Assembly: GCA_938082855.1 (NCBI GenBank)
Contig: CALKCC010000101.1
Coordinates: 1-54,719 of the forward strand
Direction of reading: 5' to 3'
DNA length: 54,719 nt
DNA from: an uncultured Pirellulaceae bacterium
Lineage (GTDB): Bacteria > Planctomycetota > Planctomycetia > Pirellulales > Pirellulaceae
Shown here: positions 18,642 to 29,922 of the stretch, in pieces
Position numbering within the stretch: position 1 is the stretch's first letter
Layout: every line of letters starts with the position of its first letter
Program-made: the position numbers and the translations under genes
The notes under the pieces: model-generated
Databases searched by the model: none
The model's input: only the letters and a program-made list of their open reading frames with translations
Told to the model about the DNA's origin: nothing

Positions 18642-19409
18642 TTAAAGTCGAACGGGAACCCCGCGTTCGGCCATGAGCTGTTTCGTTTCCTGAATCGTGT
18701 ATTCCCCAAAATGGAAAATACTGGCTGCCAGCGCGGCATCCGCTTTCCCTAATAGAATTGCATCGGCCAGATGGTCCGGCGAACCGGCTCCACCGCTGGC
18801 CACAACCGGAATCGACACGGCTTCGCTTACTGCTTTGGTGATTTCGATGTCATAACCATCTTTGGTACCATCACAATCCATGCTGGTTAAAACGATTTCA
18901 CCCGCTCCTAATCGCTCGACTTCCTGAGCCCAACTCACTGCTTCCAGCCCTGTTGGTTTGCGTCCACCATTGATATGCACTTCCCATACTTCACGGCCAT
19001 CCCGTTGTATGCGTTTGGGGTCGATATTAACGACGATACATTGACTACCAAATTTACGAGCGGCTTCCCTGACGAATTCAGGATCCTTACATGCTGCAGA
19101 GTTAATCGACACTTTATCGGTCCCGGCATTGAGCAGGGCTCGGATATCTTCAATCGACCGAATACCTCCGCCTACTGTCAGCGGCATAAAAATCTGCTCG
19201 GCAGTCCGTTGAACCACGTCGAGCATAATATCACGCCCTTCGTGACTTGCAGTGATATCTAAAAACACCAATTCATCCGCACCTTCACGCTCGTAGCGCG
19301 AAGCGACTTCGACCGGGTCCCCAGCGTCTCTCAGATTGACGAAATTAGTACCTTTGACAACCCGCCCACTTTCAACATCCAGGCAGGGAATAATTCGATT
19401 TGCCAGCAT
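18642..19409 (-). CDS. hisF: Imidazole glycerol phosphate synthase subunit HisF
   Basis: [57 protein letters not shown]. Confidence 0.97.
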   Translation of the reverse strand: MLANRIIPCLDVESGRVVKGTNFVNLRDAGDPVEVASRYEREGADELVFLDITASHEGRDIMLDVVQRTAEQIFMPLTVGGGIRSIEDIRALLNAGTDKVSINSAACKDPEFVREAARKFGSQCIVVNIDPKRIQRDGREVWEVHINGGRKPTGLEAVSWAQEVERLGAGEIVLTSMDCDGTKDGYDIEITKAVSEAVSIPVVASGGAGSPDHLADAILLGKADAALAASIFHFGEYTIQETKQLMAERGVPVRL

Positions 19410-19439
19410 TAGAAAATGCCTTTCAGCCCTCTCTCGGTT

Positions 19440-20297
19440 TTAGTGTACCTTCGCAATCGCATCTTTTGCGACTTCGATGCACTGCTTGATATCGTCAATG
19501 GGGTTTTGAGGATTCGCTTCGTACTCCAGCGAGATCGAACCATCGGCTGGGAATTTGATCTTCTTCAAGGCTTTGAAGATTCCGACGACATCCAAATGGC
19601 CTTCACCGATGATGGTGTTATGGGAAACCTTTTCCATTTTGGCTTCGTCTTTGATGTGTAATGCAAACACTCGTTTGTTCAATTTCAACACGGCTTCGAC
19701 TGGATCTTCCTTACTGCGAATAAAGTGTCCAGTATCAACACATGCGCCGATCAGCGGATGGTGATCTTTGACAGCATCCACCACCGAATCGATTTTGTCA
19801 TACAACGCATCCGGACCGTGATTATGAATCGCAACGCGGATCTTATATTCGGCCACCAACTTATCCAGCGAATCAAATGAATCAGGAGCGGGATTAGCGG
19901 TCAGACACTTGATTCCCAATCGCTTGGCAAAATCAAAAATGCTCTTATTGAACTCATGGTTATTGTTAAAGCTCCAAACCCCATGTGCAGCGATCGTAAT
20001 CTCGGCTTTCTTCAGCAAAGCCTGGAGATTGCTCAAGCCTTCAGCATCAATCTCTTTGGGGACGTGATTAGGGTAAAACTCAACAAAGTGCAGCCCCATT
20101 CCCTGAATATGGCGAATCGCTTCCAGCAGGTTATATCCTCGCAGTGAATAGCTTTGGATCCCAATCGGCAGTCCTTTAAACGGATCTTCAGCAGCAGAGA
20201 CACTGGGAATATCAAATAGTGAGACGCCGGCCGCAGCAGCCGCAGCCAACACCTGACGGCGTTGCATCAAAAACTGACTCATAAGTCTTCCAATCAA
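19440..20297 (-). CDS. Sugar phosphate isomerase/epimerase, exported
   Basis: N-terminal RRQVLAAAAAAGVSLF (Tat-like); TIM-barrel motifs IGACVDTGHFIRS, FALHIKDE. Confidence 0.8.
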   Translation of the reverse strand: MIGRLMSQFLMQRRQVLAAAAAAGVSLFDIPSVSAAEDPFKGLPIGIQSYSLRGYNLLEAIRHIQGMGLHFVEFYPNHVPKEIDAEGLSNLQALLKKAEITIAAHGVWSFNNNHEFNKSIFDFAKRLGIKCLTANPAPDSFDSLDKLVAEYKIRVAIHNHGPDALYDKIDSVVDAVKDHHPLIGACVDTGHFIRSKEDPVEAVLKLNKRVFALHIKDEAKMEKVSHNTIIGEGHLDVVGIFKALKKIKFPADGSISLEYEANPQNPIDDIKQCIEVAKDAIAKVH

Positions 20298-20573
20298 ACG
20301 TAACAGGGTGGGATGAGAGTAATCTTCAAAGCTCAGTATAGGCTATTTAACTCACCACTATAACCTGCCATATCTACCTACCTTTTCACCTCTCAGAGTG
20401 ATGCATCCACGGCCGCTGATACGACCACGCACTGCAAAATTAGTGTGCTATACTTGTTAATACTCCTAATTAGGAAAACAATCCTAACGAAGAACTTTTC
20501 ATATCACGTTTGTATTCTTCAAACAGTACCTTTAAACAACTCGGTGAATACCGAACCCGTGGAGCACTGAACG

Positions 20574-21740
20574 ATGGCCTCGACAGAACAGCCTGCAGCT
20601 AATGTTGATCAGGACATGGCACGATTCCTTACTAAGAAGGAAGAGCTCGAAGTCGATAAGATTTTCCGCGCCCTAGTCAAATTAGAAGGCTCGGACTTAC
20701 ACATGAAAGTTGGCCGTCCACCGATTGTACGGATCAATGGGGCGTTAAAGGACTTGAATCGAGGGCCGATTGAACGGGAAGAGATGGTGCGACTCTTATT
20801 CCCAATGATGGATAAGAAGAATCGTAAAATCTTCGAGGAAGAAGGCGGAGCTGACTTCGCTCATACGGTTGACGTGGATGGCGAAACCTGGCGATTTCGT
20901 GTCAACATGCTCACACAACTCGGCAACATTGGTCTGGTCGCCCGGCGAATTAGCAATTGGATTCCCGACTTCCGTGGTCTGCACCTGCCGCCTGTGATGG
21001 AATCTCTCTGCCACTACGATCAGGGCATGGTCCTGCTAGCCGGTGTGACCGGTTCCGGAAAGTCGACCACCATTGCTTCCATGTTGAATTACATCAACAG
21101 CATTTACTCAAAACATATCCTCACACTTGAGGATCCAATCGAATTTGTTTACACCGAAGACAAATGCCTGATCAACCAGCGCGAAGTCGGTCAGGACGTC
21201 AAAGACTTCGAAATCGCCATGAAGCACGCGGTGCGTGAAGATCCTGATATTATTCTGGTCGGTGAGATGCGTGATGAAGAGACATTTATGACCGCGATCC
21301 ACGCAGCGGAGACAGGGCACTTGGTGTTTGGTACTGTCCACGCGTCAAGTTCTTCAACCACCATCGGTCGTATTCTCGACCTCTTCCCGGAAGAAATGCA
21401 CGGAGCCATCCGTAGTGCGATCGCCTTCAATATGAAAGGCATCGTCGCTCAAAAATTACTCCCATCGATTCGGGAAGGCGTTGGGCGAGTCCCAACCTGT
21501 GAAATCATGACCTTTAATCCAATGATCACCAAACTGGTATTGGAAGGGCATGACGAAAAACTACCTGATGCGATTCGCATTGGAGCTGAAGAGGGAATGC
21601 AGGACTTTACCATGAGTCTCAAACAGTTGATCGATGACGAACTCATCGACCGTGAAACCGCCTTCAAGGTGGCACCCAACCGAGACGCTCTTAAAATGGC
21701 GATCAAAGGTATCAACGTTTCGACTCCCGGGATCATCTAA
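20574..21740 (+). CDS. PilT/PilU-like type IV pilus retraction ATPase
   Basis: GVTGSGKSTTIASMLNYIN; LEDPIEFVY; REDPDIILVGEMRDEET; AAETGHLVFGTVHA. Confidence 0.93.
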   Translation: MASTEQPAANVDQDMARFLTKKEELEVDKIFRALVKLEGSDLHMKVGRPPIVRINGALKDLNRGPIEREEMVRLLFPMMDKKNRKIFEEEGGADFAHTVDVDGETWRFRVNMLTQLGNIGLVARRISNWIPDFRGLHLPPVMESLCHYDQGMVLLAGVTGSGKSTTIASMLNYINSIYSKHILTLEDPIEFVYTEDKCLINQREVGQDVKDFEIAMKHAVREDPDIILVGEMRDEETFMTAIHAAETGHLVFGTVHASSSSTTIGRILDLFPEEMHGAIRSAIAFNMKGIVAQKLLPSIREGVGRVPTCEIMTFNPMITKLVLEGHDEKLPDAIRIGAEEGMQDFTMSLKQLIDDELIDRETAFKVAPNRDALKMAIKGINVSTPGII

Positions 21741-21812
21741 TCCTCTCCCCCTATTACGCTCCCGTTACGCTCCTTTTACTGTCTCTCTCCCTGAGGAATT
21801 TAAACCGAAATC

Positions 21813-23153
21813 ATGGCAACCGATACTGAAGGACTTTCCCCAAACGAAATGGGGCCCCCTGTCGATGTCCGCTCAACCACCGGTGATAATTCGGCAAATC
21901 AAACTGCCGAAATCCAATGCCGGCAATCCATGGGAATTGTCCCAGTTAAGCAAGTGCTCTACGAAGCGCTTGTCCAAGACGCCGAACGACTCCTCATCGA
22001 CTGTACGATGCAGGGAGCGACATCCCAGATCGAAGTGGATGGCTTGTGGCAACAGCTTCCTATGCTGGATCCGCAAAGTGCCACGATGATGGTCGCCGTG
22101 ATGAAAACATTGGCTCATCTCAATGCCAATGATCGCATGAATGAACAAAGAGGCGAGTTCACAGCCAACAGCGGAGAAATTGGTCGACGATGTCATATTA
22201 CTTCGGTCGGCACGCAAACCGGTGAACGCATTATCATCAAACTCGAACCCAAAAAGCCTCGATTTAAGTCGATTCAACAATTGGGGATTCGGGATGAGAT
22301 CCTGGAGGAATTCAAACGCCTCACCGGCAAGTATATGGAAGATACTTCGCAGCAGGTGCATACAGGAATCTTTATTGTGTCTGCTCCTGCCAATGGCGGA
22401 GGGCTTACGACGGCCTGGACACATGCGTTGGGTGCAACCGACCGATTCATGCGAGACTTCTTCTGCCTCGAACAAAAGGGACTGAAGGAAACCGACGTCG
22501 AGAATATCCATTTAGAGGAAGTGGATGCGGCAGCGGGTCAAACGTTCACCACCGTCATTGACAAAGTAAAACTCCGCGAACCCGACGTATACGTTCTCCC
22601 GCAAGTGCCGGATAAGGAAACGCTCGAAACACTGTGCGACGAAGCCTTAAATAACAACCGTATGTCTATCATCTCAGTCAACGCCATTGACGGGATCGAA
22701 GCCATTCACAAAATCCGGTCACTCGGAGTGGCTCCGGACAAGTTTGCCAAGTGCCTCAACGGTGTGATGCATATGCGACTTTGCCGGAAACTATGCGAAA
22801 ACTGCAAACAGCCGTTTCAGCCGGGCCCACAATACATCCAGCAATTAGGACTTCCACCTTCACATGTTCAGATCCTATATCAGCATTTCCAACCCGTCCC
22901 GGACGAAAATGGAAATCTTCCGGAACAATGTGAAGTTTGTTCCGGTCGCGGATTTATGGGACGTACCGGAATGTTTGAGTTGATCACGATGGACGATCAG
23001 CTTCGCCAAGCGGTAGCGACTCAACCGGACTTAAATGCACTTCGCCAGCTTGCTCAACAGTTGGGCAATAAATCCACGCAACAGGAAGGTATCCTGCATT
23101 TGGCCCAAGGTGTAACTTCGATTCAGGAATTGCAGCGAGCAATGTCGAGTTAA
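21813..23153 (+). CDS. GspE/PilB-family protein with degenerate Walker motifs (likely inactive ATPase)
   Basis: Walker A position reads SAPANGGGLTTAW (no GK[ST]); Walker B position reads REPDVYVLPQV; C-terminal zinc motif CRKLCENC...CEVCSGRGFMGRTGMFELI retained. Confidence 0.8.
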   Translation: MATDTEGLSPNEMGPPVDVRSTTGDNSANQTAEIQCRQSMGIVPVKQVLYEALVQDAERLLIDCTMQGATSQIEVDGLWQQLPMLDPQSATMMVAVMKTLAHLNANDRMNEQRGEFTANSGEIGRRCHITSVGTQTGERIIIKLEPKKPRFKSIQQLGIRDEILEEFKRLTGKYMEDTSQQVHTGIFIVSAPANGGGLTTAWTHALGATDRFMRDFFCLEQKGLKETDVENIHLEEVDAAAGQTFTTVIDKVKLREPDVYVLPQVPDKETLETLCDEALNNNRMSIISVNAIDGIEAIHKIRSLGVAPDKFAKCLNGVMHMRLCRKLCENCKQPFQPGPQYIQQLGLPPSHVQILYQHFQPVPDENGNLPEQCEVCSGRGFMGRTGMFELITMDDQLRQAVATQPDLNALRQLAQQLGNKSTQQEGILHLAQGVTSIQELQRAMSS

Positions 23154-23206
23154 CTTACGTAGGACTAATCGAACTACTCTAAGTTATCAAATGGGAACTC
23201 AATACT

Positions 23207-23995
23207 GTGGTTGATGAACACTCTCCATATCTCCCTCCTGAAAAGCATGACCATTGGGGGGAAGAAACCGGTTATCGGCGACTCCATTGGGCCGCCATCA
23301 CCAGCCTGGTATTGGCGTTCCTTTCGCCGTTGGGCATCTTCTCTTCTGGATTCATTGCCTTGGCAGTCATCAGTGTCATACTTGGCTGGAAAGCACATCG
23401 CGAAATCTCCAAAAAACCAGAGATCTACACCGGCCATGCCTTTGCCACCATCGGCCTGTTTGTGTCGATCGTCTTTGGAACTTGGGCAACGTATGGGAAA
23501 ACGAATGAGTCTGACTACCTGTACTTGCAGGCAGCTGAGCAAACCAAGCACTGGCTTGGCTACCTCAAAGAAGGAAAACTCGGCCATGCCCACCAGGTCA
23601 TGCTAAGTGTCGAGGGAGGGCGGAATTACGAAGTTCGCGACATTGAAGAGTTCTATCAAAATGACCGCGGAATGCTGGAAGAACAAAATGCTCGGTTTGC
23701 ACGCCAGCCCATGAAGATGATGCTCGATCATATTGATCGCTGGAACCCGGAAGACTTAGTCGTTATTAAAGACGTTCTCATTAAAAGCGTGAAAAGAAAC
23801 GAACGCCAGATCGTTCAGGAATATATGCTGCCACTGGAAGGTTCTCAACAAGAAGCCATTGGGTTCCGAATTCAATACTGGCGAAAGTTCTTTCCTGAAG
23901 GGCGAGCATCTCATTGGCAGTTAGAAGGTATCGGAATGCTCGACGGAACTTATGGTGACGATGCCGCAGATCCTCACGCCGGTCATAGCCACTAG
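23207..23995 (+). CDS. Hypothetical membrane protein with N-terminal DUF4190-like segment
   Basis: ITSLVLAFLSPLGIFSSGFIALAVISVILGWKAHREI. Confidence 0.65.
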   Translation: MVDEHSPYLPPEKHDHWGEETGYRRLHWAAITSLVLAFLSPLGIFSSGFIALAVISVILGWKAHREISKKPEIYTGHAFATIGLFVSIVFGTWATYGKTNESDYLYLQAAEQTKHWLGYLKEGKLGHAHQVMLSVEGGRNYEVRDIEEFYQNDRGMLEEQNARFARQPMKMMLDHIDRWNPEDLVVIKDVLIKSVKRNERQIVQEYMLPLEGSQQEAIGFRIQYWRKFFPEGRASHWQLEGIGMLDGTYGDDAADPHAGHSH

Positions 23996-26019
23996 AAGAC
24001 CTGACCGTCCACGGACTCGGTTACCACTGCCGTCGGTGGCAATGAGTCGATAAAGAGCTGGCCATAGAACTTAGTGCGAACCCGTGGATCCAAAAGCACT
24101 ACAATACCGTGGTCGCTACGAGTTCGAATAAGGCGTCCAAATCCCTGCTTAAATTTGATCGCCGCTTCAGGAAGCTGAAAATCCATAAATGGATTACCTC
24201 CCTCCAGCTTAATCTTCTCAAGTCGGGCCTCCAGCAAGGGCTGATCTGGCACACTAAACGGCAGGCGGGGGATGATGACATTTTGAAGTGCGTCACCGGG
24301 GACATCGACTCCCTGCCAAAAACTATCCGTCCCGAATAAAACAGACCGCGGATTCTCCTTAAACCGCCGCACCATTTCTGTACGCGGTGTCCCGTCTCCC
24401 TGGCTGATGATTCCCAACTGCTGCTGAGTCAGCCACGGTGTCAAAGCGGATGTTAAATACCGGATCATGTCGTAGCTCGTGCACAAGACGAAAGCATGAC
24501 CATCGGTACGTTCAACATACCGTTTCACCATTTCTACAGTTTGAGTACGAAACTGTTCTTTTTGTTGCGAAGGATCCGGCATCCCTCCTACTAAGATCAA
24601 CTCGGACTGTTTTTCATAGTCGAAAGGACTACCGATTTGTGCATTATTGGTGTCGCCCAACCCGATCCGCGATCTGAAGAAATTGAAGTTTTCATCGCGA
24701 CCTACTCCGAGCGTGGCACTCGTCAGAATCACACTTGGAATCTTATTGAATAGCTCTCTTCTGAGGATTGGGCCAACATCGAGTGGCGCTCCACGTAGCT
24801 TTACGCGAGGCCCCTGTCGCCTGGTATTAAAAGCCTCAAGCCAATACACCATGTCTGGCGCAGACTGTTCCATCCATTGGTGAATCGCGTCGGATAATGT
24901 CTCCAAACGAGCCACGGCCGAAGTGTAATCCTTACGTTCTGACGTATCCTCTATTCCGGAAGCAATCCGACGAATCATGCCGGCAAGCTTCGACAATGCC
25001 GGACTAAGCGCATTTTGAAAAGTTCTTTTCTTGTGCATCCGACCATTGGATTTAGGATGCTGTTCCTTCCAGGTCATGATATCGCCGAACAACTGATCTG
25101 CTGCCATATAGCAATCCACCACCTGCCGCTGAGCTTTATCAAACCGTCCATCTACTAACAGCCCTTTGTTCGTCCGGTCGTTGTACAACTTTTTCAAAAT
25201 GTAAGCGACCTGCCCGGAGGACACGCTGGGACCTAAATGATCTCCGGCAACACTCTCAACCGTATGCGCTTCATCCAGAATAACAGCATCGTAATCCGGA
25301 AGAACACTCACCCCCTGACTGCGTAATGCCAGATCGCTAAAGAACATTGCGTGATTCACAATGATGATCTGAGCATGTTCCATTCGTCGGCGAGCACGAT
25401 AGTAAAAACAGGATTTATGCGTCTTACAACTGGGGCCCATGCAGTTCCCAGAATCGCTGGCAACTTCGTCCCAAACTGAACCGTTTGGCTGAAATGGCAA
25501 GGTACTGCGACTTCCGTCGGTTGTGTCTTTGGCCCACTGGTTGATTGCATCGAGTTGTTCGAGTTCTTGAGTACTTTCAAATAGTGTGGCACTACGAGTC
25601 ACAGCACTCTTCAATCGCCTTTGACTGAGGTAGTTGGCTCTGCCTTTGACTAACACCGCAGAGAATTCTCGAGGGATCACGCTGTTTAGCAGTGGCAAGT
25701 CTTTGCCGAGCAACTGTTCCTGCAGGCTGATGGTATGCGTCGAGATAATAATACGACGGTTCCGAGTTTGCCCATCCTCGGTCTCCACGGTTGCGTGCTC
25801 TGGATCCGTTGCTGCCAGAATCGAAGGAACAAGGTAGGCAAAACTCTTTCCGACTCCTGTCCCAGCTTCCACCACTAAATGGCGTTTATCAGCCAACGCT
25901 GTGGCAACCGCATCAGCCATTTCGAGTTGCTGCATCCGATGTTCATAATTCTGGAGTCGGGCAGCGATCCGCCCCTCTGGCCCCAGAATATCCTCAGATT
26001 GCAAAAAGTCATGCTCCAT
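23992..26019 (-). CDS. DinG/XPD-type ATP-dependent helicase
   Basis: VVEAGTGVGKSFAYLVP; CMGPSCKTHKSC possible FeS cysteines; LDEAH; GTDSFWQGVDVPGD; QGFGRLIRT. Confidence 0.9.
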   Translation of the reverse strand: MEHDFLQSEDILGPEGRIAARLQNYEHRMQQLEMADAVATALADKRHLVVEAGTGVGKSFAYLVPSILAATDPEHATVETEDGQTRNRRIIISTHTISLQEQLLGKDLPLLNSVIPREFSAVLVKGRANYLSQRRLKSAVTRSATLFESTQELEQLDAINQWAKDTTDGSRSTLPFQPNGSVWDEVASDSGNCMGPSCKTHKSCFYYRARRRMEHAQIIIVNHAMFFSDLALRSQGVSVLPDYDAVILDEAHTVESVAGDHLGPSVSSGQVAYILKKLYNDRTNKGLLVDGRFDKAQRQVVDCYMAADQLFGDIMTWKEQHPKSNGRMHKKRTFQNALSPALSKLAGMIRRIASGIEDTSERKDYTSAVARLETLSDAIHQWMEQSAPDMVYWLEAFNTRRQGPRVKLRGAPLDVGPILRRELFNKIPSVILTSATLGVGRDENFNFFRSRIGLGDTNNAQIGSPFDYEKQSELILVGGMPDPSQQKEQFRTQTVEMVKRYVERTDGHAFVLCTSYDMIRYLTSALTPWLTQQQLGIISQGDGTPRTEMVRRFKENPRSVLFGTDSFWQGVDVPGDALQNVIIPRLPFSVPDQPLLEARLEKIKLEGGNPFMDFQLPEAAIKFKQGFGRLIRTRSDHGIVVLLDPRVRTKFYGQLFIDSLPPTAVVTESVDGQVF

Positions 26020-26052
26020 CAGTAAACGCCTTAGTTTGGTTTAGAATCGCGT

Positions 26053-26919
26053 TTACTTGCCACGAGGATAAGGGTGAGTGGCAATCACGCCCTCTTCCGG
26101 GCTGCTTGCCGATGCATACAGTCGTTTGGGAATTCGGCCGGCCAGGAACGCTTGTCGCCCTGCGTAAGTCGCGGACTTCATGGCCTGTGCCATTCTGTGG
26201 GGATCACGAGCATGCGCAATCGCCGTATTGAGCAACACCCCGTCCACTCCCAATTCCATTGCTTGAGCGACATCACTTGCCGTCCCAACACCCGCATCAA
26301 CGATCACGGGGTAGTCCGGATCTTCATCCTTTAAGTACTCAAGGATGATTCTGATGTTGTTGGGATTGAGGATCCCTTGCCCCGATCCAATCGGACTACC
26401 GGCGGGCATCACTGCAGCGGCACCGGCTGCTTTCAATCGCCGTGCTGTTACCGGATCGTCGCTGGTGTAACAAAGCACATGAAAACCGTCGGCCACGAGT
26501 CTTTCAGTCGCTTCCAAAGTAGCAACCGGATCGGGCAACAATGTTTTACTATCTCCGAGACACTCAAGCTTGACCCAATCTGCCCCTGGATTCCCCAGTG
26601 CTCGCAAGATTTCACGTCCCATCTTGGCAACCCGTACGGCATCAGCCGCGCTGTAGCAGCCTGCAGTATTGGGCAACAGGATGTACTTTTCCGAGTCGAT
26701 AAAGTCGAGTAAGTTTTCGCCATCCGCATCATGGAGCCGTTCACGGCGAACAGCCACGGTAATGCACTGAGCTCCGGATAGTTCCAGGCATTCTTTCATG
26801 ACTGTCGCATTTTCATATCGGCCACTACCGACAATCAACCGACTGTTCAGCTGGAACGGACCAACGGTCAGCATGCCTTGGTCGGAGACTTGTTCGAGAG
26901 AATCTATTTCTGTTGCCAT
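26053..26919 (-). CDS. thiG: Thiazole synthase ThiG
   Basis: [12 protein letters not shown]-like [57 protein letters not shown]. Confidence 0.95.
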   Translation of the reverse strand: MATEIDSLEQVSDQGMLTVGPFQLNSRLIVGSGRYENATVMKECLELSGAQCITVAVRRERLHDADGENLLDFIDSEKYILLPNTAGCYSAADAVRVAKMGREILRALGNPGADWVKLECLGDSKTLLPDPVATLEATERLVADGFHVLCYTSDDPVTARRLKAAGAAAVMPAGSPIGSGQGILNPNNIRIILEYLKDEDPDYPVIVDAGVGTASDVAQAMELGVDGVLLNTAIAHARDPHRMAQAMKSATYAGRQAFLAGRIPKRLYASASSPEEGVIATHPYPRGK

Positions 26920-26939
26920 CGTCTTTCCAGAACTGAGTG

Positions 26940-27191
26940 TTAGCCACCACCAACAAGTGTCACGACTTCTAACTTGTCACCATCATGAAGCTCGCACTTG
27001 GCATGATTCTCAAACGGAACGATCTCCAGATTCAACTCAACCGCCACGTGTCGAGTTGTGATTTCCAACTGGAGAAGCAGCTGATCCAAAGTCGTTTCGG
27101 CAGCTACATCGATAGGTTTTCCGTTAACGTGGACGACCAAGTCGGTTTCCTTCGCGTTATTGTCCAAGCGTAATATTTCGAGCCTGGCCAA
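26940..27191 (-). CDS. thiS: Sulfur carrier protein ThiS
   Basis: [10 protein letters not shown]...[12 protein letters not shown]...[15 protein letters not shown] with C-terminal GG; upstream of thiG. Confidence 0.88.
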   Translation of the reverse strand: MARLEILRLDNNAKETDLVVHVNGKPIDVAAETTLDQLLLQLEITTRHVAVELNLEIVPFENHAKCELHDGDKLEVVTLVGGG

Positions 27192-27723
27192 CCTTTAATG
27201 CCACCAAGATTCCATTTTGTGGACGTCCTGTCGATTCCATCTGGCGATTCCAAGGAACATAGTATGCAGCAAAATTTCCGGTCGTTGCATCAACAATATA
27301 AACCAAAGAGTTGCCAGGTCGGTTATTACCAACGAATTGCACGTCACCGGTCACCATTAGCAACCGTGGTTTCTTCGTTCGTTGAACCTGTAAATCATTA
27401 AACACGTTGGTTTTGAAGTGCCCGCCAATTTGACCTGTTCGTGCATAGGGAATAATGCACTGTAAGTCACCGGTTAACGCATCCAGAAAGAACGCCCCTT
27501 CGGCCTGATCCGAAATCGCACCGGTGGCTAAGGAGAAGTTATCCGAACTGTCACTACCTGCTGCTTTTAAGACCATGCCATCGATTTCAAAGGTCGCAGC
27601 GTTTTGTTCCGACTTCAATCCAATGACCGTGCCAGCAACCATTCCCAGGCCAAACAACAACCCAATACCGATGCCAAGTAATAGCGATTTGTTTCTCATG
27701 TAAAACCTTTGTATATCCACCAA
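27157..27723 (-). CDS. Hypothetical protein with N-terminal signal anchor
   Basis: LLLGIGIGLLFGLGMVAGTVIG; 3' end overlaps the thiS 5' end by 35 bp. Confidence 0.65.
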   Translation of the reverse strand: MVDIQRFYMRNKSLLLGIGIGLLFGLGMVAGTVIGLKSEQNAATFEIDGMVLKAAGSDSSDNFSLATGAISDQAEGAFFLDALTGDLQCIIPYARTGQIGGHFKTNVFNDLQVQRTKKPRLLMVTGDVQFVGNNRPGNSLVYIVDATTGNFAAYYVPWNRQMESTGRPQNGILVALKVGQARNITLGQ

Positions 27724-28047
27724 GTTAAAAGACTAAGTAAGACACTCGCGATGAAAATGGTCCCAAGAACACAACCGAAACCACTCAGTCTCCATTATAG
27801 GCAAAAACATGATTTGAAATAACTAGCTAACTGGGGATTGGTGGACAGTCCGTCAGACATTCCCAGACATTCCCAGCCAGTTCCTGACTGGGACCGCACT
27901 GGAACAAGACGCGGGATATGCTAAAAAAGAGGAAAGACGAATCCACTAATCCAACGACATCAGGTATCCACAGCCCCTTACTCGCCAATCTCAGGTGGCA
28001 TTTTTATAAGGCTGTAACTACGATGTCCGAACAGGAGCAATTTACAT

Positions 28048-29244
28048 ATGTCCACCAATGGTGACTTAAATAGAAAACTGCGAATGGCATTGGTTGGCGG
28101 GGGTGCGGGATCATTTATTGGCCGCGTTCACTGTACTGCCGCTGTTTTAGATAATCGAGCGGCATTGGTTGCCGGAGCGTTGTCTTCGAATCCGGAACGA
28201 GCGAAGGCTTCTGCGCCAGCTTACGATATTGGCGAAAGCCGAGCCTACGGTTCGTATCAGGAAATGCTCCAAACCGAAGCGGCACTTCCTGCAGACGAGC
28301 GAATTGACTTTGTCTCAGTCGCCACACCTAACCACACGCACTTTGAAATCGCCAAAGCCGCCGTGGAATCCGGCTTCAATGTTATTTGCGACAAGCCGAT
28401 GACGTTTGACCTCGCTCAGGCCGAGGAACTGGCTTCCGCCGTGGACAATTCAGATGTCGTTTTTGCCGTAAGCCATAATTACACCGGATACCCGCTCGTA
28501 CGACAGGCTCGGGAAATGATCCTCAACGGTGAACTCGGTGAAATCCAGGCCGTCCGCGCTTTCTACATTCAGGGCTGGCTAAGAACACGCCTGGAAGCAG
28601 AGGAACAAAAGCAGGCAGCCTGGAGAACAGACCCTTCCAAGAGCGGTGCTGCAGGTTGTTTCGGCGATATCGCCACGCATGCCTATAACCTCGGTCGCTA
28701 TATGACCGGCCTACTGCCAGACCAAATCAGCTGTCACCTGCGTACTTTTGAAGAAGGACGTCAACTGGACGACTACGGAACGGCAGTGATTCAGTTTGAA
28801 AATGGCGGATTGGGAACTGTGACTGCTTCTCAGATTAGCCATGGACGCGAAAACGACCTGTTCATCGAAATCGATGGAACCAAAGGGGCGTTACAATGGC
28901 GTCAGGAAAATCCCAACGAGATGATCGTTCGCAAGAACGGGGAACCACACAAGATTTATACTCGGGACCCTAATGCTCCATTTATGAATGGAAGTGGAGC
29001 CGCAGCGTGTCGATTACCAAGTGGACACCCGGAAGCATTCTTCGAAGCCTTTGCCAACGTCTACCGTTCAGCTTACGATGCAATGGCTGACCGAGCCTTG
29101 GGCAACAGTATCGAAAAAGTCGACACGATCTACCCGAATGTCCATGACGGCGTTGAAGGTATGTATTTCATTCAACAATGTGTTGCCAGCTCCGCGGACA
29201 ATGGAGCATGGTTACCGCTCAAGCATGAACGAGCCCGTCGATAA
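28048..29244 (+). CDS. Gfo/Idh/MocA family oxidoreductase
   Basis: MALVGGGAGSFIGRVHCTAA; VATPNHTHFEIAKAAVESGFNVICDKPMT. Confidence 0.92.
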   Translation: MSTNGDLNRKLRMALVGGGAGSFIGRVHCTAAVLDNRAALVAGALSSNPERAKASAPAYDIGESRAYGSYQEMLQTEAALPADERIDFVSVATPNHTHFEIAKAAVESGFNVICDKPMTFDLAQAEELASAVDNSDVVFAVSHNYTGYPLVRQAREMILNGELGEIQAVRAFYIQGWLRTRLEAEEQKQAAWRTDPSKSGAAGCFGDIATHAYNLGRYMTGLLPDQISCHLRTFEEGRQLDDYGTAVIQFENGGLGTVTASQISHGRENDLFIEIDGTKGALQWRQENPNEMIVRKNGEPHKIYTRDPNAPFMNGSGAAACRLPSGHPEAFFEAFANVYRSAYDAMADRALGNSIEKVDTIYPNVHDGVEGMYFIQQCVASSADNGAWLPLKHERARR

Positions 29245-29292
29245 AACTTAACGAAACCACCCAAACAAAGACCTTACTTAAAGGAAATAAAT

Positions 29293-29922
29293 ATGATTCG
29301 CAAACTGATGATGGCCGTGCCTGCTATCCTGCTCGCTGCAGGTATCACGCTAGCCGATAAAAAAGAAGATGGATTCGTCACCATTTCCAATGGAAAAGAC
29401 TTTAGCGGTTGGAAAGCCAGTGAGAACAAAGATTCCTGGAGCATGAAGGATGGCGCATTCGTTGCCGCCGGCCCTCGTAGCCACCTGTTCTTTCAAGCCG
29501 ACAAACCATTTACCAACTTCGAATTGAAAGTCGATGTTATGACACTGCCGGGAAGCAACGGCGGTATCTATTTCCACACCAAGTATCAGGAAAATGGTTG
29601 GCCAAAATACGGTTATGAAGCTCAGGTCAATATCACCCACGGTGATCCTAAGAAGAGCGGCAGCCTGTACGGTGTCGTTAACATTGCCGATCCTAAGCTG
29701 AAGGATAACGAGTTCTACGAAACTCATATCATTGTCAAAGATCGTCATGTGACCATCAAACTCAACGGCCGAACTGTTGTGGATTACACCGAACCCAAAG
29801 GGAAAGAAGCCTTTAGCAAAGACTTTGAACGTCGCTTGGGCGAAGGAACCTTTGCATTACAGTGCCATGACCCGAAGAGCATTGTGCACTTCAAAAACAT
29901 CCGAGTAAAACGACTCGACTGA
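29293..29922 (+). CDS. Exported DUF1080 protein (3-keto-disaccharide hydrolase/LamG-like fold)
   Basis: Signal peptide; GKDFSGWKASENKDSWSMKDGAFVA; GSNGGIYFHTKY; IRVKRLD C-terminus. Confidence 0.9.
   Translation: MIRKLMMAVPAILLAAGITLADKKEDGFVTISNGKDFSGWKASENKDSWSMKDGAFVAAGPRSHLFFQADKPFTNFELKVDVMTLPGSNGGIYFHTKYQENGWPKYGYEAQVNITHGDPKKSGSLYGVVNIADPKLKDNEFYETHIIVKDRHVTIKLNGRTVVDYTEPKGKEAFSKDFERRLGEGTFALQCHDPKSIVHFKNIRVKRLD

Noticed and set aside
27855-27891. TCCCAGACAT tandem repeats and CCAGT/ACTGG hairpin
   Set aside because: Too short and isolated to support a functional claim.
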